Assembly: GCA_021018995.1 (NCBI GenBank)
Contig: CM037587.1
Location: 61,292,104-61,356,103, forward strand
Origin: Chloranthus sessilifolius
Taxonomy: Eukaryota > Streptophyta > Magnoliopsida > Chloranthales > Chloranthaceae
Length of the DNA stretch: 64,000 nt
Direction of reading: 5' to 3'
Position 1 is the first letter of the stretch; each line of letters starts with the position of its first letter. The notes under the pieces are model-generated. The model searched no databases. It saw only the letters and a program-made list of their open reading frames with translations, and had not been told where the DNA came from. Of the stretch, positions 56,137 through 64,000 are shown in pieces. The position numbers were made by a program, and so were the translations under genes.

Positions 56137-57710
56137 GTTTTGATCTAGATAGTAGATCTGAGTTTTTGAATTTTGTAGATCTTATTTTTTTTAGTTTTTG
56201 CTTTAAACCTGCACTTTGCATTCCAAGTGCTTGATTAAATGTCTGTTGCAATTTTTTTTTTTTTTTTTGTATAGAAAATCTATTTTACTGTAGAAAATTT
56301 TTTGATTTTTCTGAGTTTTATTTTATGCCTTCTAGATGTTTGAATAAATACTGCTGTAGCCTTTGCATTTTTGTAGAAGTAAGGCTGCAGTCTGAGTTTC
56401 TCTGTTTGTTTTTGTCACTATACTTGAATAAGGTACTGCTGCAGTTTTTAAATTTTTGCAGATCTAGAGTAGCTACCAAATAAGGAGCAAATGGATTGCA
56501 GCAGGAGCAGATCTGCTTGAGTTTGCATCGCCTTCTCCTTTGCATTCATTTTCTATTTTTAAATTCTTTTGACCAGCAGTTTTGTTGTGTTTGCTGTCAT
56601 TCTAATTTTGTATAACTCAACAAAACCAAATAAAAAAATAAAAGAAAATGTAAATACAAATAGAAAATTTTTGCTTCTTATTATTTTTCAGCAGTAGTAA
56701 ATAAGGGCTCTTGTTGAGCCCGGGCTAATAAAAAACAAATAAAAAAAAAATAGAAATTTATAAAAACATTAAAATATCTTTCGGATGGGTTGTTCTTCTT
56801 TATTTTTATTCATTTTTCCCATCTGGACCTGCTGAGATCATGGTTTTTTATTTTGAGGAATCATGTAGGATAATGAGCAGTGGCTCATATGCTATTTGGA
56901 ATATTCAATGGAGCCACTGATTTTATTTTCCTTCAAGATTTCTTCACCATTAAATGGATCTCAGCTGTATGAATCTTGTTTTTAATGTGTGTTCCCATGC
57001 TTAATTATTTAGAAATTCTTTTTGATTCATACACATCATCAATATAGGGGTCAGTCTTATGAATCTTGCTTTTCACTATATTTTATTTCTGCTGGTCATT
57101 TTTATAATCACTTAGATTCATAAGTATTTGATTGCATCAGGCTTTTGGGCTTAGGGGAGTTATGATTTGGTATTAGGATTGTCTGTTTTAGGAATTTTAG
57201 TTTAAAATTATGTTTTTAGATTGTTGATTTTTCTTTCTTAGGTTAATGTGTCCTAGTTTTACTGATTCCTTGCATTCTTCCGCGATTATAGTTACTTCCT
57301 AACCTTGTCTTCCTGATTTTGTGTTTATAATTCCGTTTTTGTATCTGCATTTTTCTTTTTTTTGTAGCTTTATATTCAGTCCCTTACCTTGTTTTTACTG
57401 TATTTCTATTATTAGAATTAGTTTGCTATCATTTTCATAATAGTTCTTTTATTTTTCTATACATATAGTCAGTTGGTAGTTTGTATTTGGTAGCAGTTCT
57501 AGTTTGGTTTTGCTATTTTTTCTGTTTTATCAATAATTTCTTGCATTTATATAGCATTTTTTTTCCATTTTTCTGCTCATCTATTCAGTTTTGCTTTTTT
57601 TCTATTTTCTGCTACACATAGCTGCAATTTTTCTACTTAGTTTTTATTTCTTCTTTTACCTTGCTGCCCCTAGTTTCTCATTGTGTAGAACATTGAGGAC
57701 AATGTTCATC

Positions 57711-57727
57711 TTAGGTTTGGGGGTATT
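57711..57727 (+). other. Second PPT-like tract of H
   Basis: TTAGGTTTGGGGGTATT, 1.58 kb upstream of the 3' LTR, ten bases after GAGGACA. In H it sits where gag-pol-ORF3 has been lost, so it was kept while all coding sequence went. Confidence 0.75.
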
Positions 57728-59130
57728 GCAGGTGTGCCAATAAAATGAGTTAATGCTAGTGCAAGCTATGTTGAAAAAGTTTTTGAAAATAAAGTAATTT
57801 CCCACTTGATTTTTGAAAAAAAGAGGAAATTAAAAAAACTTTTAAAACTGAAATGAGCTATAGTTTTAACATTTTTCATGAAGCAAAAGTCAAGAATTTT
57901 CAAAAAATTGATGTTTAGTGAACTTGAAATGAGAGAAAAACTGTGAGGATTTGAACCTGAAAAATTTTCTTTGAAGATTGTCTTGGCAATTTTTCTACTC
58001 TAAGGACTGATTGGATCTACTTTTGATCACTAGAAGTTAGGCAAATCTAAGTTGAAATAGCTTGGCAACATTCTTGACATTGAGGACATGAAGTAAGGCC
58101 ATCCCTTGGACAGCTTAAGCTTAAAATTTTCCACCTTTGAACTGCCCTTGATACACACCATTTGAGCCTAAAAATCTCAGTTTTTCTTTGATGAAAACGA
58201 AAAAAAATGTAAACCCAAAACCTTTTGACCTGTTTCAGTTCACCCTCAATCTGAGAAATTAGGAAATAAGAGGACAAGTGAGGTTAGAAATGTAAGGTTC
58301 TATGTTTGGTTAAAAGAAGAAGAAAGTATATTTGAAGGCTAGTGTGAGGTATAGTTGTGGCATCCCAATCCATAAAAAAAAAAAAACAAAAAAAAAAAAA
58401 AAGCAAATAAAAAAGAAGAATGAGAAAGAGAAGTCATTTCATTGAAAAATTGAAAAGAGGATTAGAAACTGGTCACTTCAAATATAAAAATTCAAGAAGC
58501 AAATGAAATTGTGCTGAGATGAAGAAGGCTGAGTTGCAAATCACCTCCTTACCTTTACTTATTTCTCAATTAGAATCCTTTTTACCCCTTTATTTTTTTA
58601 TAAATTTCACCCATAAGCCACATTACAACCCAATAAAAAGACCTTACTGATCTGAAAATTGATTAAGCTGTCATGTGGAGATGAGGATTTGTTTGATCTA
58701 TGGTAAAGAGAGTTAGAAAGTTTCAGAAATTAGAGCACTGCTTCTGCTCATGATTGCAGTCCTATTTGAGGGCTTCAACTGCTCTTGAGCTGTATGGAAT
58801 GATGCACCCTTCGATTTTTGTTATGAGTGACAGCCCCGGTAAGAGTTGGGTTTGAAATTTGATTCGTTTGGGGCATTATCAAAATAGAATTCTTAAATTA
58901 AAAGTGAACTCTGCAAAAATTTTCGGGCACAATGCCTTGACATGAATTGATTGAGAATGAATGAATTATAGCAAAATTTTAGGTTTTGAATTGGTGATTT
59001 TTCTACTAAAAATCCTCTAGAATTGAATGGACATGGTGTGAAATTTATTTTATTTCACTTGAACTCTATTTTAGCATGTTACATGAGTATTAACTAATTT
59101 TATTGGAGATGTTTGGGGGTACCTTCACTG

Positions 59131-59230
59131 AAAACCCTCAGGAGACTCCACTCCTCCACTAGGGATCACCTAGGGGTTTAAAAGGCTTGGTGCATGTGCC
59201 AAATGCACCCGTGTTCCCTACGAAAGTGGC
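59131..59230 (+). other. Conserved pre-PPT block, copy in H
   Basis: AAAACCCTCAGGAG to CGAAAGTGGC with both hairpins (AGGAG/CTCCT; CTAGG-GATCA-CCTAG). Confidence 0.85.
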
Positions 59231-59302
59231 ATTTTATTTCATAGGTTAGTTGTTTTAAATTTCACTTTGCTCGAGGACTAGCAAAGGTTAGGTTTGGGGT
59301 TG

Positions 59303-61703
59303 TGTTGAGCACTGAAATATACCACTTTCTACCCCTTAACCTGACCTTTGATGGACCTTTGAGCATGTTAATAATGTCTTTTAAGTGTATTTTTATAGAT
59401 AACAGCAAAATAAGAGCTTAATGCTGCAATCCATGCTTTTGAATCCAAGAAGGAATTTTGTGTTTAGCAGTGGAGCTGATGGATTTATTGAAAAGTCACC
59501 ATGGTGGTTCACACCATTAGGGCTTTTTAGCATGCTTTGGGAGCCTTTGAAGACTTGTTGAGAGAGAGTGGTGAAGCCCAAGTTTTATGGACTGCTGCTG
59601 CAACGAATTGAGCAAACCGGCAATTCAGCAATTTATATATTCAGCAGTGCAACAATTCAAGTGGCACTTGTGCAGCTTGGTTAAAGCAATCTTTGCAGCA
59701 TAAGAGCAGCTGATACCATTAAAGATGTGAGCACTTTAGTGCTGATGCACCAAGCCATAAAACTACAAAGCCAACATGCATAGGCCTTGAAGAACTCGAA
59801 CAGTTAGCTAAAGTGTCACTGCTACACTCAGCAGTTTTAGTGCTGGAAACCAAGACCTTCAAGCAGTTTTATTGCTAGAAAATGAGCCACATTAGTAGAA
59901 CAACTGCTGTATTTGAAGGAATAGAGAAAATGTCAAAGCTGGAATGTGGATTGTAGAGTTGTTATGTGCTGAAAATAGACTCCACGAGGGGTTGTTTTGA
60001 ACCCCACGAGCTGGTATGTGCTAAAATCAAGCTAAAGTGCTGAAAAAAGGCTAAAATTGAACCTGTCGCAACCTTTCGAATGGTTGTTTGAACCTGTCGA
60101 GAGGTTCTGATGCTGAAAATAAACCTATCGAGCATCCTGTCGAATGGTTGAATGAACCTGTCGAGATCCCGTCGAATGCACACCTGAAGCCCATCCAACC
60201 TATTGAACAGATGCCTGAACCTGTCGAGATCGATGTTTTGAAGATCCAACCTATCGAGGCATGGGTTCCAGCCATCTATTTCACACTTTAGGGACATTTT
60301 GGGGATTCCAATGCTTCTAAGTCACACATCCCAATGTCCCACACATTCAGAGATTTATCTCGGGTTCCATTAGCAAATATCAGTGGCTGACAGGGGCATT
60401 TTTGAGAGCTGCAAAAACACATTAGCTGAGCACAAATTTTTGCACATGGGACAGCAGTCCACATGTGATTTTCCTTGACCGAAATGAAGACACCTCAGTT
60501 GTGGATAATAAAACTGAGTCCTCTGCTCTCTGATTGGCTGCAACTCAAGGCACATGGATCGATACATACGTATAAATACCCATCTATTATGCTATTTTTC
60601 TTGAGCAAGGAAAGTAGGAACAAAGGAATAGCCTGAGTTCACCTTAGCTCATTTAGGTTTAGTTTAGGTTTTTATTTTTCTCTTCCCCCTTCTCTCTCTA
60701 ATCCAGCCTGTTGGATTAGATCTAGATAACAGCTCAGATCTGTTTTATAATTGTAATTTCGACATGAAGAAATGTGGATCAATGCACAGACTACAGATCT
60801 GGGAACAATGTTATTGTAAGTTGTTTTGATTGAAGTAATAAATTGTTGTTCTTAATGCTTTAATTAGATCTAAAGATCTTGTGGTCCCATTAGATTCTCG
60901 ATCGGATTTGTATAGAGGAGTTTGCTAATCAGCTCACCCGCTTAACTGGTAGATCTCTTGATGACCATCGGATTTCCCTGGATCTGATACTCTTGTAATT
61001 CCCTGAGTCTGTGACCTTGGAATTGCAGCATCTGTAAAGGTTTTAATTGTTCTGATTGATGCTTTAGCTTTGGAGGAGATCCCTAGGATGGCCTGTGACA
61101 ATTAAAGTGGATAGATCATAACCTTAAGATTAGTCCAAGCTCAGGCTCCAATTGGATTCGTCTGCTACAAATCCATGGATCAGATAAAGTCTATAGGATG
61201 GTCTGTGACCATTCAAGTGGACAGATCATAGCCTTAAGACAAGGTGGATCCTGTGATTTGCAGTGGAGTCTTCTACCTTGCATTTGTGCTTGTAGCCAAA
61301 TGAAGGATGATTGCATATCCAAAGATCTTGATCTGTTTTGTAATTAGAACTAGGTCCTGGCTGCCTATTTCTCACCATTTGATCTTTATTTATCCATCCA
61401 TCTTCCTCCATCTTTTAGTTTAGTTTTATTTCAGTTTTATAGAGTTAGATCTAGTGACACCCAAAAATCTCTCTTTCTTCTTAGAATTGCCAGATTTGTA
61501 GCCATATCTGGAGGTCTATTATACTCCTAGGTTTAGATCACTACTCCCTGTGGAACAAACTCTTATTAAAACTTGCTACAAAGGACCCTGTGTCTTGTAG
61601 GTCTAGGATATTTTAGATGTGCTAAATCCATCCTCTATTTTATTTTGATTTTATTTGGCTTTTACCATTACACAATAAATCAGTACTCTAGAAATCCCCA
61701 ACA
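59303..61703 (+). repeat. 3' LTR of H (2,401 bp)
   Basis: TGTTGAGCACTG ... ATCCCCAACA, then ACAAT (61704-61708) and the continuation of E. TATAAATA at 60571-60578. Confidence 0.95.
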
Positions 61704-61708
61704 ACAAT

Positions 61709-62200
61709 CAAGCAAGTTCCAGCCTATGCAAAGTTTTTCAAAGATTTGTGTACACACAAAAGACAATCTAGGATACACCTATCTAAGAAGGTCTTTGGTG
61801 CTGAGAAAGTGAACCAAGTGTTGTCCATTGCAACCCCAACAATGCTCTAAGACCATGGAGTTCCCACAATCCCTTGCATCATTAGGGATCACACCATTGA
61901 AAAAGCCTTGTTAGGTCGGGGAGCTAGTGTGAACCTACTTCTATATTCAGTTTATGAAAAGTTAGGTTTGGGAGAATTGGAGCCCACACATATGGTATTA
62001 CAGCTGGCTAATAGATTTGAAAGGAAACCTGTGGGAATGATAGAAGATGTAAGATTGACAAGTTTTTCTATCCAACAGATTTTCTGGTTCTTGGCATGGA
62101 ACCAAGCAAATGCACTACCTCCATTCCTGAAATTTTGGGTAGGCCTTTCTTGGCCACTACTAATTCTTGTATACAATATAGATCAGGTGTAATGGAAGTA
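61709..62200 (+). pseudogene. Protease of element E, active-site aspartate lost
   Basis: Continues the linker (KQVPAYAKFFKDLCTHKRQS), then VPTIPCIIRDHTIEKALL. The active site is GRGAS where D and F have DLGAS (near 61914-61928). It continues VNLLLYSVYEKLGLGELEP, and after a frameshift MEPSKCTTSIPEILGRPFLA. Loss of the aspartate predicts an inactive protease. Confidence 0.85.
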
Positions 62201-63660
62201 TCTTTTTGCAATATGAAAGTAAAATTGAATGTCTACAATGCAACAAGTCAGCCTCACTTGGATAGTGAGGATTGCTTTTTGATTGATGTGTTGGATGGGC
62301 TTGTGGAAGAGACTTTGACGAAGCTATTGCATTGTGATGATTTGTGTGATATTTTTGAAAATGTGTGGAGTGAAATTGTGGAAGAAAATGTCCCCACACC
62401 TATTATTCAAGAGGTGAAAGCCTTAAATTCTGACATGGGACCAGCAACAAGGTATCCTCCTTGGAAACGAGCTGTGTTACCTCTTCCACCACCTTCAAAT
62501 GCACCTTTATTGCCTTCACTCATAAGTCCACCTGATGTGGAGTTGAAACAACTGCCCAAGTCTTTGAAATATACATTTTTGGGAGCAATTCAAAAGTTGC
62601 TTGTGCTCATTTCTTCCTCCCTCACTGATGAACAAGAGGAAGAGTTGTTGGGTGTGTTAAAAAGGCATAAGAGAGCAATAGGTTGGACTATTACTGATCT
62701 TGGAGGTACCAGCTCTGCTATTTGTATGAATAAGATCCACTTGGAAGAGGGTTCCAAACCCTCAAGAGAAATATAGAGAAAGTTAAACCCCTACATGCAA
62801 GAGGTAGTGACGAAGGAGGTGATCAAATTGTTAGATGCTGGAGTCATCTATCCCATTTCAGATTCTGAATGGGTGGCACCTACTCAGGTGGTACCTAAGA
62901 AATCTGGAATCACTATGGTTAAATCTGATTTTGGTGAGCTAATTTTAACTAGGGAAACCATAGGTTGGAGGGTGTGCATTGATGATCGAAAGCTCAATTT
63001 AAAAATAAGAAAAGACTACTTTCCTTCGCCCTTCATAGACCAGATTTTGGACAGGTTGACAGGCAAAGTTTTTTATTGCTTTTTTTATGAATATTCTGGG
63101 TATAACCAAATCCCTGTGTATCCACAAGAGTATGAAAAGACAACTTTCACATGTCCTTTTTGCACCTTTGCCTATAGAAGGATGCCATTTGGATTGTGCA
63201 ATGCCCCTGCAGCTTTTCGAAGGTGTATGTATGTCATCTTCTCTGACATGATTGATTAGTTTTTAGAGATATTCATGGATGATTTCTCTGTCTTTGGGGA
63301 CAGTTTTAGCCAATACCTACACCATCTCTGCCTAGTGCTGCGGAGATGTGAGGAAACCAAGTTGGTTTTGAGTTGAGAAAAGAGTCATTTTATGGTCAAT
63401 CAAGACATTTTCTGTGGCCATGTTGTTTCCCACAAAGGCATAGAGGTAGACCAGGCAAAATTTGATTTGATTGCACATTTGCCCCCACCTAAAACTGTTA
63501 AACAAGTTAGATCTTTCTTGGGGCTGCCGGTTTTTATTGGAGATTCATCAAGGATTTTAGTAAAATCTCAAAACCTCTTTGTCACCTGTTGTTCCAAGAG
63601 GTTCCTTTTGAATTTAATGATGAATGTCTCATTACTTTTGAGCTTTTGAAAGGTTGTTTA
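62096..63660 (+). pseudogene. PR-RT linker and reverse transcriptase of E
   Basis: The linker frame is long and open (62096-62776), ending TDEQEEELLGVLKRHKRAIG. RT from 62795: VVPKKSGITMVKSD, GWRVCIDDRKLNLKIRKDYF, MPFGLCNAPAAFRRCMYVIF, then EIFMDDFSVFGDS with intact aspartates (63278-63283). Stops at 62774, 63257 and about 63376; a frameshift near 63525 follows FLGL. Confidence 0.88.
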
Positions 63661-64000
63661 ACCTCTGCACCTGTCCTTCAAGCACCTGATTATTCTTTGT
63701 CATTTGAGCAGATGCGTGATACATCAGATATTTCTATTGGTGCAGTTTTGGGGCAAAGAAAGGACAGGTTACCTTCTTTGATTGTTTATGTAAGCAAGAC
63801 AATGATTGGTGCTCAGTTAAACTACACCCCAACTGAGAAGAAATTGTTGGCCACTGTCTATGATTTGAAAAAATTTAGATCTTATGTGTTAGGATCTAGG
63901 ATTGTGGTGTTCACAGATCACTCAGCCCTGAAGTACCTTTTGTCTAAAAAGGATGTTAAGCCAAGATTAATTAGATGGATCCTCCTATTACAGGAGTTTG
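63661..64000 (+). pseudogene. RNase H of E, cut by the window edge
   Basis: Frame pieces include [40 protein letters not shown] and [29 protein letters not shown]. The sequence ends in the middle of the domain, so integrase and ORF3 of E, if present, lie to the right. Confidence 0.85.

Larger units (their letters stand above)
56137..59302 (+). other. Noncoding interior of H
   Basis: No gene. 56137-57690 is a T-rich leader with a T tract (56250-56267). From 57695 it parallels the 3' regions of D, F and I: GAGGACA, the second PPT-like tract (57711-57727), an A-rich tract (58374-58402), the pre-PPT block (59131-59230) and the PPT TTAGGTTTGGGGTTG (59288-59302). Confidence 0.85.
53691..61703 (+). 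mobile_element. Element H: 8.0-kb noncoding LARD-type derivative
   Basis: LTRs 53691-56112 and 59303-61703, PBS 56119-56136, PPT 59288-59302, TSD ACAAT. The 3.2-kb interior has no gag, pol or ORF3. It consists of a T-rich leader and the Athila-type 3' region including the second PPT-like tract and pre-PPT block. This fits a LARD (large retrotransposon derivative). The 3' region is close to D's, so D/E-like elements are plausible helpers. LTRs are more alike than F's. Confidence 0.93.
51774..64000 (+). mobile_element. Element E: Athila-lineage element close to D, interrupted by H
   Basis: Leader from 51774, gag 51863-53690, interruption by H (53691-61703 plus TSD), PR 61709 onward, RT, and RNase H running off the window at 64000. 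Protein sequence is nearly the same as D on the opposite strand. The 5' LTR and PBS are missing; a minus-strand LTR fragment abuts instead, implying deletion or rearrangement. Confidence 0.88.

Noticed and set aside
58374..58402. A-rich tract in H as a poly(A) tail of a LINE/SINE
   Set aside because: No LINE/SINE sequence or TSD around it; it replaces a low-complexity stretch at the same place in D and F.

Overview
This window looks like plant (angiosperm) heterochromatin, probably pericentromeric or otherwise repeat-dense. Essentially all of it is LTR-retrotransposon sequence of the Ty3/gypsy superfamily, and I found no convincing host gene, tRNA, rRNA or CRISPR. The evidence is direct: LTRs with TG...CA ends, primer-binding sites (PBS), polypurine tracts (PPT), target-site duplications (TSD), and protease, reverse transcriptase, RNase H and integrase motifs. 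The species cannot be named from the sequence. All large reading frames carry stops or frameshifts, so nothing here looks autonomously active.

Layout, left to right. Letters are my labels. (A) 1-4071, minus: 5' part of a Tat/Ogre-like element with its 5' LTR at 2409-4071. (B) 4072 to about 7128, plus: 3' end and LTR of an old Athila-like element. (about 7129-8569) Degraded DNA, probably including the 3' LTR of C. (C) 8570-13623, minus: a decayed chromovirus with gag zinc knuckles, PR, RT, RH, INT and a terminal chromodomain. (D) about 13624-26475, minus: an Athila-lineage element with 3' LTR, long 3' region, a third ORF (ORF3), pol and most of gag, cut at its gag end by F. (F) 26476-44322, plus: a complete 17.8-kb Athila-lineage element with 2.48-kb LTRs, 5-bp TSD (CTTGT), gag-pol, ORF3 and an extra small ORF. 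(G) 44323 to about 46920: noncoding LTR-like DNA of another family, with a 45-bp tandem array. (J/I) about 46921-51773, minus: stacked LTR starts and a heavily deleted Athila-lineage element. (E) 51774-64000, plus: an Athila-lineage element close to D, running off the right edge. (H) 53691-61703, plus: an 8.0-kb noncoding LARD-type derivative nested in the gag-protease region of E, with TSD ACAAT.

Elements D, E, F, H and I share an Athila-lineage plan: tRNA-Asp-type PBS, gag-pol with a DLG-type protease and FMDD-type RT, a post-pol ORF3, then a long noncoding 3' region. H keeps only the LTRs, leader and 3' region, so it would need proteins from relatives such as D or E.

Three noncoding patterns stand out. 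First, each LTR family carries a cluster of its own short palindromic, CpG-containing motif. Where a TATA box can be placed, the cluster lies about 0.2-0.85 kb upstream of it; in F and D the same motif recurs in front of ORF3, and in F also in front of a fourth ORF. Second, a block of about 100 bp with two potential hairpins is conserved just upstream of the PPT in five elements. Third, a second PPT-like tract lies about 1.5-1.6 kb upstream of the 3' LTR in four elements.
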